Source: Pseudomonas sp. GM49
GTDB lineage: Bacteria > Pseudomonadota > Gammaproteobacteria > Pseudomonadales > Pseudomonadaceae
Direction: 5' to 3'
DNA: 39,371 nucleotides
Assembly (NCBI RefSeq): GCF_000282355.1
Contig: NZ_AKJL01000198.1
Coordinates: forward strand, 1-39,371
Part shown: in pieces, positions 22,948 through 33,173 of the stretch
Layout: the number at the start of each line of letters is the position of its first letter
Position numbering within the stretch: the stretch's first letter is position 1
Made by a program: the position numbers and the translations under genes
Notes under the pieces: generated by a model
What the model was told of the DNA's origin: nothing
Databases searched by the model: none
The model's input: only the letters and a program-made list of their open reading frames with translations

Positions 22948-25308
22948 TCAGAAGTCATATCGACCGGTCACACCCAGCGTCCGCGGCGTGCCCAGCAGCC
23001 CTTCATACCCACCATTCGCGGCCGTCCACAGCGTCGTGTAGTAGGTTTTGTCGAAGGCGTTTTTCAGCCACAACGAAACGTCCCACTGTCCCTGGTTGAA
23101 GTCGCCGCGCAGGCCGGTGGACAGGTTGACCAGCGCATAACTCGGGATCTGCCCGAAATCGGAATCTTCCACCGTGCCCACTGCCTTGGAGCGGAACGCA
23201 TAGCTGGCAGTGACGTACTCTTCGAAGCCGTTGCTCAGGTTCCACTTGTATTCGCCGTTGGCGTTGCCGATCCATTTCGAAGCGCCAACCACTTGATGCC
23301 CGGTCAGGTCGCAGGAGGCTGGAGCACCTGCTCTCAGGCTGACTTCAGGCGGGCACGGTGCATCCTTGTACGAGAGGTAGCTGACGTCGTTGTACGAGCC
23401 GTTGATGTTCAGCGTCAGGCCGCGCAACGGGATCAGGGTGCTTTCGATTTCCACGCCACGGGAGCGTACCGAGCCGGCGTTAGTCAGGAACTGCACGCGG
23501 TTGACGTCGTCGAAGGCGTTGGTCTGATAGCCGTTGACCTGGGTCCAGAACAGGTTGGCGTTGAGTTGCAGGCGACGGTCCCACAGGGTGCTCTTGAATC
23601 CGAGCTCGGCGTTGTTGGCGCGCTCGGTGCCGATCAGCAGCGAGTCGGCACCGGCCACCGGCGCCGTGCCGACGGCCAGATTGATGCCGCCGGATTTTTC
23701 GCCATGGGACAAGGTGGCGTAAGTGAGCAGGTCGTCGGTGAGGCGGTAGCTGAGGTTCAACAGACCCGAGGGGCTCGAACTGTACTGATTCAAATCTCCA
23801 GAGTCGAAAGCCCCCGCACGAGCGCGTCGTGCTGCGGCCGCCGCTCCGGTGACCGCTGCACCACCGGCCGGCGCATCACGGGTCACCTGGGCGTTTTTCT
23901 CTTCATAGGTGCCGCGCAGGCCGGCGGTGAAATCAAGGCGTTCGGTCAAGTGCCAGGTGCCTTGGGCGAAAAGCGCGAAGCTGTTGGTTTCGATATGGCC
24001 GTTGCCGACGCTGTCGACGTTGTTCAGCGCACCGCTGGGTGTGCCGTTCCAGATGTCCGCTTGCGGGCCGTAAAAAGTGAACGACTTGTTGTCCAGGTTG
24101 GAGCCGAAGTAATAGGCGCCGAGCACGTAATCGAAGAATCCGCCGGAGGGCGACGCCAGGCGAAACTCCTGGGAGTACTGCTTATCCTCCACCGAAACGC
24201 CCGCGTTGAAGAAGGTGGATACGTTCAGGCCGTCATCATTGCGCGGGGTGAAATTCCACCAGCGATAGGAGCTGATGGAGGTCAGGGTGAAGTCGCTTGG
24301 CAGCGTCCAGTTGGCCTCGACCGAGGTACCGCCCTGATGCACGGTAACGTGCTGGTCGTTGTTCAGGTTGACCTTGCGGTGCGTGCCGTCAACCAGTGTC
24401 GCGCCAGCGGCATTGGCCCGCGATTGATAGAGATTGAAGCCATTGATGGTCGGCCCGGTGTTGAACAACACGCGGGTGCCGGCACTGGAATCTTCTTCGT
24501 TGTAGTCGCCAATCCAGCGCAGGTTGAACGATTCGTTGGGCTTGAACAGCAACTGGCCACGGAAGCCATCGCGAGAGCCACCGTTCAGGTCATGGCCGTC
24601 GAATTCGTTCTTAATGTCACCGTCGCTACGGGTGCGATACGCAGAAAAGCGTCCGGCGAGTTGCTCATTCAGCGGGCCGGAAATCGTACCCTTGGTCTGG
24701 AAGTATCCGTCCTCGCCCACCGAAGATTCGATGCTGCGTTCAGGGGTAAAGGTTGGCGCGCGGGTGCTGATGTTGATCACGCCGGCGGTGGTGTTCTTGC
24801 CGAATAACGTGCCTTGCGGACCGCGCAGCACTTCGAGCTGCTCGATGTCCATCAGGTCGAATACGGCCATGCCCGGCCGGCCGAGGTAAACGTTATCGAT
24901 GTACAGGCCGACACTGCCTTCCAGGCCATCGCTGGCCGGGTTGTTGCCCAGGCCACGGATCGACACGCTGGACTGGCGCGCATGCATGTAGGCAACGTTG
25001 ACGCTGGGCACCAGTTGCTGCAAATCCTGGATGCGATAGACCCGCTGGATCTCCAGGGTCTGGCCGCTGACCACACTCATGGGCGTTGGTACGTCCTGCG
25101 AACTTTCTTCGCGGCGGCGAGTGGTGACCGTCACGGTTTCCAGTTGTGCACTGTCGGCTGTGGCGGCTGTTGAGGGGGTGGATTGCGGGGTGGTGCTGTC
25201 GGCCGCATAGCCTTGGGTCCAGCTGGCACTGCCTGCCAGTAACAGGGCCAGAGGCAGGCGTTTGAGCCGTTGTGGAGAGTGGGTTGGGGCGAGATGCAAC
25301 GGACTCAT
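22948..25308 (-). CDS. sftP: TonB-dependent outer-membrane receptor for sulfate esters (SftP-like)
   Basis: This is a 786-residue outer-membrane receptor. It has a signal peptide (RLPLALLLAGSASWTQGYA), a TonB-box-like segment (ETVTVTTRRREE), and the plug domain with SVSIRGLGNNPASDGLEGSV, LEVLRGPQGTLFGKNTTAGV and INISTRAPTF. A 22-strand barrel follows, ending in the C-terminal aromatic (GRYDF). In Pseudomonas putida S-313 the receptor next to the sulfate-ester genes atsK and sftR is SftP, and the same neighbours occur here (recalled knowledge). It would import alkyl or aryl sulfate esters with the local TonB-ExbBD. A REP doublet lies between it and atsK upstream. Confidence 0.83.
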   Translation of the reverse strand: MSPLHLAPTHSPQRLKRLPLALLLAGSASWTQGYAADSTTPQSTPSTAATADSAQLETVTVTTRRREESSQDVPTPMSVVSGQTLEIQRVYRIQDLQQLVPSVNVAYMHARQSSVSIRGLGNNPASDGLEGSVGLYIDNVYLGRPGMAVFDLMDIEQLEVLRGPQGTLFGKNTTAGVINISTRAPTFTPERSIESSVGEDGYFQTKGTISGPLNEQLAGRFSAYRTRSDGDIKNEFDGHDLNGGSRDGFRGQLLFKPNESFNLRWIGDYNEEDSSAGTRVLFNTGPTINGFNLYQSRANAAGATLVDGTHRKVNLNNDQHVTVHQGGTSVEANWTLPSDFTLTSISSYRWWNFTPRNDDGLNVSTFFNAGVSVEDKQYSQEFRLASPSGGFFDYVLGAYYFGSNLDNKSFTFYGPQADIWNGTPSGALNNVDSVGNGHIETNSFALFAQGTWHLTERLDFTAGLRGTYEEKNAQVTRDAPAGGAAVTGAAAAARRARAGAFDSGDLNQYSSSPSGLLNLSYRLTDDLLTYATLSHGEKSGGINLAVGTAPVAGADSLLIGTERANNAELGFKSTLWDRRLQLNANLFWTQVNGYQTNAFDDVNRVQFLTNAGSVRSRGVEIESTLIPLRGLTLNINGSYNDVSYLSYKDAPCPPEVSLRAGAPASCDLTGHQVVGASKWIGNANGEYKWNLSNGFEEYVTASYAFRSKAVGTVEDSDFGQIPSYALVNLSTGLRGDFNQGQWDVSLWLKNAFDKTYYTTLWTAANGGYEGLLGTPRTLGVTGRYDF

Positions 25309-25358
25309 AAGGCGGGGTTCCCGATCAGAAGAAATGCTTTATTGCTTGCCAGGCCGCC

Positions 25359-25433
25359 ATCGCGAGCAAGCTCGCTCCCACACTGATCCTGTGAACACCG
25401 AAGACCCCCTGTGGGAGCGAGCTTGCTCGCGAT
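25359..25433. repeat. REP doublet (REPIN) between atsK and sftP
   Basis: Inverted REP units 25359-25382 and 25411-25433 lie in the 134-base gap between two same-strand genes of the sulfate-ester cluster. The hairpins could affect read-through. Confidence 0.9.
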
Positions 25434-25442
25434 AGCGTCAGC

Positions 25443-26363
25443 TCAGACGCCGCCGATATCCGGCCCCTTCACGGTCTGGCTGACCTGCCCATTCACACCC
25501 ACCGGCACTTCACCCTTGAGCGTCACCCGTCGTACGATCCGGTCCTGGGTCCCGTAGTCATCCACCGCGTAATGCTGGGTGGAGCGGTTGTCCCAGATCG
25601 CCACATCGCCAGCCTTCCAGCGCCAGCGAACGATGTTTTCCTGGCGGATCACATGGCTTTGCAGCAGCCCGAACAGGTGCGCCGAATCGGCCTGGGAATA
25701 GCCTTTGATGCGCTTGACGAAATGCCCCAGCAACAGGCTCTTCTCGCCACTGATCGGGTGCACGCGGACCACCGGGTGTTCGGTCTCGTAGACGGTCGAA
25801 GTGAAGATCTTGCGATAGCGCTCCAGCTTCTCGGCAGAGACGTCAGGCCTGGTACCGGCGTAGTCGTATTCATTGCTGTGCACGGCGACCAGTTTGTCGG
25901 CCAGCTCACGCAGCTCCGCCGACAACCCGTCGTAGGCAGTGGCGGTATTGGCCCACAGGGTGTCGCCGCCGAAAGCCGGGGCCACCACCGAGCGCAGGAT
26001 CGAGGCTTTGGGGTAGGCCTCGACGAAAGTCACGTCGGTGTGCCAGGAGCTGGCTCGCTGGCCCTCGGCGCCGTCCAGTTCCAGCAGAAACCGCGTGCCT
26101 TCGCGCACCGGTACGGTCGGGTGCGCCACCGGTTCGCCGAGCAGGTGGGCGAACGCCTCCTGGCGCTGATCGTCGAGCTGTGTCTGCTCGCGGAAGAAGA
26201 TCACTTTGTATTGCAGCAGCGCCTGTTGAATGGCTTCGACGGTGGCGGCATCCAGCTCGCCGGAAAGCTGTACGCCACGGACTTCGGCACCGATGCGACC
26301 GGCCACCGGATGGATTTCAAGCGAGTGAACAGCGGGTTGTACTGCGAAAGCGGCATTGCTCAT
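25443..26363 (-). CDS. atsK: Alkylsulfatase AtsK, 2-oxoglutarate-dependent dioxygenase
   Basis: This is a 306-residue TauD/TfdA-family oxygenase that uses Fe(II), oxygen and 2-oxoglutarate to cleave alkyl sulfate esters to aldehyde and sulfate in the cytoplasm. The iron ligands fall exactly where I recall them in P. putida AtsK: His108 and Asp110 in SSWHTDVTF, and His264 in RSTQHYAVDDY. Arg275 and Arg279 (GTQDRIVRRVT) hold 2-oxoglutarate. The start is ATG 26363 (MSNAAF), as in AtsK; the frame is open 30 codons further upstream without supporting signals. The gene diverges from sftR and shares its strand with sftP. Confidence 0.92.
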   Translation of the reverse strand: MSNAAFAVQPAVHSLEIHPVAGRIGAEVRGVQLSGELDAATVEAIQQALLQYKVIFFREQTQLDDQRQEAFAHLLGEPVAHPTVPVREGTRFLLELDGAEGQRASSWHTDVTFVEAYPKASILRSVVAPAFGGDTLWANTATAYDGLSAELRELADKLVAVHSNEYDYAGTRPDVSAEKLERYRKIFTSTVYETEHPVVRVHPISGEKSLLLGHFVKRIKGYSQADSAHLFGLLQSHVIRQENIVRWRWKAGDVAIWDNRSTQHYAVDDYGTQDRIVRRVTLKGEVPVGVNGQVSQTVKGPDIGGV

Positions 26364-26409
26364 GGGTAGACCCTCATCAGACTGCTTGCGGTTGAACCGG
26401 CCGCGAAAC

Positions 26410-26472
26410 ACTGCTCTATCTATATTCAATTTAGATCTAATAGATATCAACATGCTTCGTTGACGGAATAAG
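26410..26472. promoter_or_regulatory. Divergent atsK/sftR control region
   Basis: This AT-rich stretch has a perfect palindrome TTAGATCTAA (26431-26440), a TAGATATCAA (26441-26450) and the CTTATTCC...AACGAA motif (minus strand, 26452-26472). The TATC-type elements recur upstream of atsR (AATCTATATCAA at 28705) and of the hydrolase gene (GATCTATATCGA at 20506). SftR is the obvious candidate binder of some of these (inference). Confidence 0.45.
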
Positions 26473-26546
26473 AGGTTGCATTTAAAACCTCAGTCAACCC
26501 TCGTCGCAAATGCCTTCGAGCTATTTTTAGGATGCCGGAAAAGCAT

Positions 26547-27467
26547 ATGGATCTTCGCCAGTTGCGTTACTTCATCGCCCTCGACGAACACCGCAGTTTC
26601 GTGCGCGCGGCCGAGGCCATGGGCATTACCCAGCCTGCCTTCAGCCGCAGCATTCAGGGGCTGGAGCACGAGTTCGGCTGCGTCCTTGTGGACCGTGGCA
26701 ACAAGGACTTGCGCCCCACCCCCGAAGGCCTGGTGGTGCTGCAACATGCCCGCAGCCTGGTGCAGGGTGCGGCGTTGCTCAGCTGCGAAGTGACGCAGAT
26801 GACCAAGCTCGATGCCGGCGAACTGCGCTTCGGTTGCGGCCCGGCACCGGCGGTGAAACTGGTGCCGGATGCAGTGGCGCAATTCATCAATGCGCACCCG
26901 AAAGTGCGCACCTGTTTCGAGGTAGATAACTGGGAAAAACTCAGCCGCGCCCTGAGCCGTGAGGAGATCGAATTCTTCATCGCCGACATCCGCCATTTCG
27001 AGTCCGACCCGAACTTCCAGACCCAGGCTCTGACACCCAAGCGCGGTGTGTTTTTCTGCCGCCCGGGGCATCCGCTGCTGGCCAAGGAGAGCTTGTCGAC
27101 CAACGATATGTTCGACTACCCGCTGGCGACCACGAAGATCCCGCCAGGCATTCGCAAACTGCTGGCGAACCTCAGTGGCCGGGTGGATTTTTCACCGACC
27201 ATCGAGACCGAACATTTCCCGGCACTGGTGAAAGTGGTGCTGCAATCCAACGCCATCGGCGTGGGCACGCAAGAAGCGTTTATCGAGGACATCGCCCAGG
27301 GCTCGCTGGTGCTGCTGCACTGGCGCAATTTGCCGCAGAACATCGAGAGCATGAATGCGCGGTGCGGGATTGTCAGTCGTACCGGGTTCCGGTTGTCGCC
27401 GGCGGCGCGGGCGATGATCGAGACGTTGGTGGCGGTGGACAGGCAGCAGATCAGCGTTGCGGTTTGA
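26547..27467 (+). CDS. sftR: LysR-type regulator of sulfate-ester use (SftR-like)
   Basis: This is a 306-residue LysR-family regulator. The N-terminal winged helix (MDLRQLRYFIALDEHRSFVRAAEAMGITQPAFSRSIQGLE, within 1-45) is typical, followed by a linker helix and a two-lobed effector domain. ATG 26547 gives the classical start; an in-frame ATG at 26532 has its AGG directly adjacent and is less likely. It diverges from atsK, the position of sftR in P. putida S-313, where it activates atsK and atsRBC under sulfate starvation (recalled knowledge). The natural ligand would be a sulfate ester or a sulfur metabolite. Confidence 0.85.
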   Translation: MDLRQLRYFIALDEHRSFVRAAEAMGITQPAFSRSIQGLEHEFGCVLVDRGNKDLRPTPEGLVVLQHARSLVQGAALLSCEVTQMTKLDAGELRFGCGPAPAVKLVPDAVAQFINAHPKVRTCFEVDNWEKLSRALSREEIEFFIADIRHFESDPNFQTQALTPKRGVFFCRPGHPLLAKESLSTNDMFDYPLATTKIPPGIRKLLANLSGRVDFSPTIETEHFPALVKVVLQSNAIGVGTQEAFIEDIAQGSLVLLHWRNLPQNIESMNARCGIVSRTGFRLSPAARAMIETLVAVDRQQISVAV

Positions 27468-27474
27468 TGGCCCT

Positions 27475-27567
27475 ATCGCGAGCAAGCTCGCTCCCACAGG
27501 GGATCTCTATCGGACACACAGTTTGTGTACGACAAAAATCCAGTGTGGGAGCGAGCTTGCTCGCGAT
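27475..27567. repeat. REP doublet between convergent sftR and atsR
   Basis: Inverted REP units 27475-27497 and 27545-27567 have a 47-base spacer. They occupy nearly the whole gap between the two stops. Confidence 0.9.
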
Positions 27568-27591
27568 GGGGCCAGTGAGCTCACTGAAAAT

Positions 27592-28605
27592 TCAAAGCTT
27601 CGCCGCAGCCAACTCCGGCGCCACCCAATCGCTCACTTTGAACGACTTGCGAATCAGCTTCTGCTGCGACGCCAGATCCACCGCATCCTGCAATTTGCCG
27701 AGGAACACCGGGTCAAGCGTCGAGGGGAATACCTCACTCAGTTTCTGATCCTTCAGATCCTGCGTGAGGATCACCGGCGGATAGCTCGCCAGCCCTGACA
27801 CCAGTTGAATGTAGGCGTCCTTGTTGCTTTCCTGGGTCAGCCACGTCACGGCTTGCTGTTGCGCCTTGAGCAGTGTGGCGACCGCCTCGGGATGCTCGTC
27901 GACGAATTTTCCGGTGCCCACCAACACCGCCTGCACACTGCCGGCGTTGCCCAGGTCCTTGGTATTGAGCGGCAGCTCGGCCAGCCCCTTGGCTTGCAAT
28001 GCCGTGAGCCCGGAACCGCCCCACGAGGCATCGATCTGCTTCGCCGCCAGCGCCGCGACTGCCGCATTGAAGTCGAGGTTGATGACCTTCACATCCTTCT
28101 CGCTCAACCCCTGACTGGCCAGCGCCGCATCGAATGACAACTGGCTGGCGGTGCCACGGAAGATGGCCACGCGTTTGCCCTTGAGGTCCTGCAGGGTCTT
28201 GATCCCCGAACCCGGCACCACGCCGAGGTAATGCTTCACCCCGCGCGCCGAGGCGCTGAGCAACCGCGTATCCAGACCATTGGACTTGCCGATGATGGCC
28301 GCCAGATCGCCGAGGTAGGCCAGGTCGACCTGACCGTTAGCGAACGCCTCATTGATCACCGGGCCTGCGCCCTTGAAGAAACTCCACTGAATCTTGATGC
28401 CTTGATCGGCGAAAGCCTTTTCGAAGATCTGTTGATCGCGCAGCACATCCACTACACCGCCACCACTGTGCTGGGTACCGGCGCTCAGGTCCGGCACGGC
28501 GATGCGGATTTCCTTGAGCTCACTGGCGTTGGCCGTGAAGGCCAGCAGACCCGCCAGGGCCGGTGCAGCGAACAGGCTGATGACACGTTTGAAGGGAAGG
28601 TTCAT
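27592..28605 (-). CDS. atsR: Sulfate-ester-binding periplasmic protein AtsR
   Basis: This is a 337-residue binding protein of the SsuA/TauA type. The signal peptide is LFAAPALAGLLAFTANA, cleaved before SELKEIRIAVPDLSAGTQ. Then come the usual two-lobe features LQDLKGKRVAIFRGTASQLSF, LSEKDVKVINLDFNAAVAAL and IDASWGGSG. AAGGAG precedes the ATG. In Pseudomonas atsR supplies ligand to the AtsBC importer. Here it is transcribed away from atsB, so the shared 402-base gap should carry two promoters. No lipobox is seen, so it is a soluble periplasmic protein. Confidence 0.86.
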   Translation of the reverse strand: MNLPFKRVISLFAAPALAGLLAFTANASELKEIRIAVPDLSAGTQHSGGGVVDVLRDQQIFEKAFADQGIKIQWSFFKGAGPVINEAFANGQVDLAYLGDLAAIIGKSNGLDTRLLSASARGVKHYLGVVPGSGIKTLQDLKGKRVAIFRGTASQLSFDAALASQGLSEKDVKVINLDFNAAVAALAAKQIDASWGGSGLTALQAKGLAELPLNTKDLGNAGSVQAVLVGTGKFVDEHPEAVATLLKAQQQAVTWLTQESNKDAYIQLVSGLASYPPVILTQDLKDQKLSEVFPSTLDPVFLGKLQDAVDLASQQKLIRKSFKVSDWVAPELAAAKL

Positions 28606-29007
28606 GGGTGCGGCTCCTTGGGGAAACTGGCGTTGAGGAGCCGAAAGTAGGCCGAAGTGGAACCAACACTTAAATACTATAAATTCACATTTTTAGAGCT
28701 TTTTAATCTATATCAACCCCTACGGGCCTCTCCGCCAGCTATGCCTTGGCAGCATCGAAAATATTCTTCGAATGCATTGGATGCGTGCGCGCTCCCAAGC
28801 CTTAAATGGCCTTGCTTATCCCAAAATAGAATTATTTTTTATTTTTATAGATCAATTTTGCATACACCTTAAACCCTGTGGGAGCGAGCTTGCTCGCGAT
28901 AGCGGTGTGTCATCCAGCACACAAGTCGCCTGACACACCCTCATCGCGAGCAAGCTCGCTCCCACAAAAAGCAGGCCTGTATTGCAACCCGACAACGGAG
29001 GTCACCC
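28606..29007. promoter_or_regulatory. Divergent atsR/atsB promoter region
   Basis: This 402-base gap has two AT-rich zones (28670-28720 and 28800-28865) and one REP doublet near the atsB side. Candidate elements are AATCTATATCAA (28705-28716), like sites near atsK, and CTTATCCCAAAATAGAATTA (28815-28834), a weak match to the shared motif seen at 20471 and 26452. No -35/-10 pair is clear. Confidence 0.4.
28878..28965. repeat. REP doublet upstream of atsB
   Basis: Inverted REP units 28878-28900 and 28943-28965 end 42 bases before the atsB start. If the promoter lies further upstream, they are part of the atsB 5' UTR. Confidence 0.9.
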
Positions 29008-30606
29008 ATGGTCCGTGTTTCCCTTCTGAGCCTGCCACTGGCCGCCCCCCGGCTTGATGGTCGACGGCATTGGCCGACACTGAGCCAGCGGCTCTTGCCC
29101 TGGCTGCTGCCCTTCAGCCTGTTCACGCTCTGGTGGCTCGCCAGCCGCAATCACTGGATGAGTGAGCAAATCCTGCCGGCGCCGTCGCTGGTCTGGACCA
29201 GCGCGGTGGAATTGTCCCAAGGCGAGTTGTGGGGCCATTTGTGGATCAGCCTGCAACGCCTGTTCCGGGGGCTGCTGGCCGGGATCAGCGCTGGTGCTGT
29301 TTTGGGTGCGGCACTGGGTTTCAGCCGTCGACTGGAGCGCCTGGTGTTTCCGACTTTCGCCGGGTTGGCGCAAGTCCCGACCCTGGCCTGGATTCCCTTG
29401 TTCATGGTGTTTTTCGGCATCGGTGAAGTGCTGAAACTGGTGGTGCTGATCAAGGCCATCGTGGTGCCGGTGACCCTGCACACCCTTGTCGGTGTGCGCG
29501 ATGCGCAACCAAAGCTGAGCGAAGCCGCCGCCGTATTGCGCTTGCCCAGGCGCCTGTTGATCCGCCGTCTGGTGCTGCCCGCAGCGCTGCCGGCATTCAT
29601 GGCCGGAGTGCGCCTCGCGCTGGCCGCTGGCTGGACTTCGCTGCTCGCCGTGGAACTGCTCGCTTCCAGTGAAGGCATCGGCTACCTGATGGTCTGGGCA
29701 CGACAGTTGTTCATGCTCGACATCGTATTCGTGTGCATCGTGGTGATCGGCTTGATCGGCGTGGCGATGGACCGCGGCGTCGGCCTGCTCGACAAACACC
29801 TGGTGCACTGGCCGCACCCGGCCACCGCCGAAATCCGTCGCGGGCCGCGCTACCAGGGCTGGCAGCGCCTGCAACCCTGGCTGCTGCCGCTGGCACTGTT
29901 GGCGTTGTGGCAACTGACTACGGATCAGCAGTGGATTGACGCGAACATTCTGGTCAGCCCGCTGGGCGTCCTGCAGACCACTCGGGATGGTTTGTTCGAC
30001 GGTACATTGATTGGCGGCATGGCCCTGAGTCTGGGCCGAACCCTCGGCGGATTGCTGCTGGGTGGAGGGCTAGGGTTTGCCTTGGGATTGCTGCTGGGGC
30101 TGTCGCGCACCAGTGAACGCGTACTCGGCCCAACCCTCGCCGCCATCCGCCAGATCGCCATTTTCGCCTGGGTGCCGCTGCTCACCGCGTGGTTCGGTCT
30201 GGGGGAATTGGCCAAGTGGGTGTTCGTTGCCCTCGCGGCATTTTTCCCACTGTTTATCGCCACCCAACGCAGCGTCGCCCACCTCTCGCCGCAACTGAAC
30301 GAGGCCGCTCAAGTGCTGCGCCTGAATCTGCGCCAGCGCCTGCGCCGACTGGTGCTGCCGGGCGCCGCGCCAGGGATCTTCGCCGGGCTCAGGCTGAGCC
30401 TGATCTACGCCTGGCTCGGCACCATCGGCGCCGAATATTTCATGCCGTCCAACGGCGGCATCGGCAGCCAGATGATCGGCGCCCAGCAACTGCTGCGCAT
30501 GGACCTGATCATGGCCGGCATGCTGCTGGTGGGCCTGACCGGCGCACTGCTCAACCTTATTGGCCAACGCCTGGAAATCCGCGCCACCCGCTGGAGACAC
30601 GCATGA
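29008..30606 (+). CDS. atsB: Sulfate-ester ABC permease AtsB, two fused permease domains
   Basis: This is a 532-residue inner-membrane protein with two complete SsuC/TauC-type permease domains in tandem (about 30-265 and 285-525). Both carry an EAA loop: SEAAAVLRLPRRLLIRRLVLP in the first and NEAAQVLRLNLRQRLRRLVLP in the second. Each domain starts with a hydrophobic helix (PWLLPFSLFTLWWLA and PWLLPLALLALWQL). Single-domain permeases normally work as dimers, so this fusion would be the whole channel. The known Pseudomonas AtsB is also large. GGAGG lies six bases before the ATG, and the end overlaps atsC by four bases. Confidence 0.87.
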   Translation: MVRVSLLSLPLAAPRLDGRRHWPTLSQRLLPWLLPFSLFTLWWLASRNHWMSEQILPAPSLVWTSAVELSQGELWGHLWISLQRLFRGLLAGISAGAVLGAALGFSRRLERLVFPTFAGLAQVPTLAWIPLFMVFFGIGEVLKLVVLIKAIVVPVTLHTLVGVRDAQPKLSEAAAVLRLPRRLLIRRLVLPAALPAFMAGVRLALAAGWTSLLAVELLASSEGIGYLMVWARQLFMLDIVFVCIVVIGLIGVAMDRGVGLLDKHLVHWPHPATAEIRRGPRYQGWQRLQPWLLPLALLALWQLTTDQQWIDANILVSPLGVLQTTRDGLFDGTLIGGMALSLGRTLGGLLLGGGLGFALGLLLGLSRTSERVLGPTLAAIRQIAIFAWVPLLTAWFGLGELAKWVFVALAAFFPLFIATQRSVAHLSPQLNEAAQVLRLNLRQRLRRLVLPGAAPGIFAGLRLSLIYAWLGTIGAEYFMPSNGGIGSQMIGAQQLLRMDLIMAGMLLVGLTGALLNLIGQRLEIRATRWRHA

Positions 30607-31418
30607 ACGCACCAATTGTCAGCTTCAATCACGTGGGCAAAACCTTCGACGTCGACGGCTTCACACTTGAGGCTATTCGCGAATTCAACCTGGACATCGC
30701 CGAGGGTGAATTCGTCGCCATCGTCGGCTCCAGCGGCTGTGGCAAATCCACTTTGCTGCGGCTGCTGGTGGGCCTCGATACGCAGTTTCGCGGGCAGATC
30801 ACCGTGGACGGCAAAGCCGTCAGCGGCATTGGCAGCGAGCGCGGCATTGTCTTTCAGGAACACCGTTTGTTCCCGTGGCTGAGCGTGGCCGACAACATCG
30901 GCCTGGGCCTGGTCAACGAGCCATTGAGTGCTGCGCAAAAACAAAAGCGCATCCATGACTTCATCGAACTGGTGGGCCTGGGCGACTTCGCCCGGGCCTA
31001 CCCGCACCAGCTCTCCGGTGGGATGGCGCAGCGCGTGGCCATCGCTCGCGGCCTGGTGGCCAGCCCGCGGATTCTGCTGCTGGACGAGCCCTTCGGCGCC
31101 CTCGATGCGCTGACCCGACAGCAGATGCAGGACGAACTGCTGGCGATCCGCGCGCGGGCAAAAATCACCACCATCCTGGTCACCCACGATGTCGAGGAAG
31201 CGATCTTCCTCGCCGACCGCGTGGTGGTGATGGAGCCGCGTCCCGGACGGATCAAGCAAGTGGTCGACATTGCCCTGCTCCATCCGCGCCAGCGCAGCAG
31301 TTTCGACTTCCACCAGTTACGCGAAGAACTGCTTCACGAACTCACCAGCGACGATCACTACCAGCCTCCCGTGCCGGTGCAGGTCCGTGATTTGCCACTG
31401 TCCTTCATTGCCTACTGA
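30603..31418 (+). CDS. atsC: Sulfate-ester ABC transporter ATP-binding protein AtsC
   Basis: This is a 271-residue cytoplasmic ATPase of the SsuB/TauB group. Walker A is GSSGCGKST, the Q-loop is VFQEHRLFPW, the signature is LSGGMAQRVAIARGL, Walker B is [16 protein letters not shown], and the H-loop is LVTHDVEEA. The start ATG overlaps the atsB stop (ATGA), which shows coupled translation. It powers import through AtsB of esters delivered by AtsR. Confidence 0.9.
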   Translation: MNAPIVSFNHVGKTFDVDGFTLEAIREFNLDIAEGEFVAIVGSSGCGKSTLLRLLVGLDTQFRGQITVDGKAVSGIGSERGIVFQEHRLFPWLSVADNIGLGLVNEPLSAAQKQKRIHDFIELVGLGDFARAYPHQLSGGMAQRVAIARGLVASPRILLLDEPFGALDALTRQQMQDELLAIRARAKITTILVTHDVEEAIFLADRVVVMEPRPGRIKQVVDIALLHPRQRSSFDFHQLREELLHELTSDDHYQPPVPVQVRDLPLSFIAY

Positions 31419-33044
<1,626 letters not shown>

Positions 33045-33063
33045 GGTTGTCTGATCCACCGCT

Positions 33064-33154
33064 ATCGCGAGCAAGCTCGCTCCCACAGGTTTGTTGTTAA
33101 TCACAAAATTTGTGTTCAACGCAGATCCACTGTGGGAGCGGGCTTGCCCGCGAA
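33064..33154. repeat. REP doublet between atsA and the desaturase gene
   Basis: The units are 33064-33086 and 33132-33154, inverted. The second has a GGGCTTGCCCGCGAAGG variant. It sits between convergent genes. Confidence 0.85.
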
Positions 33155-33173
33155 GGGGCCCTTTCAAGCACTA

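Noticed and set aside
22885..24807. Long open frame (640 codons) on the plus strand
   Set aside because: It is antisense to the TonB-dependent receptor, whose plug and barrel motifs are unmistakable.
25443..26453. Longer start for atsK at 26453
   Set aside because: The extra 30 codons lie in the AT-rich control region; MSNAAF at 26363 aligns with the known AtsK start and puts the iron ligands at 108, 110 and 264.
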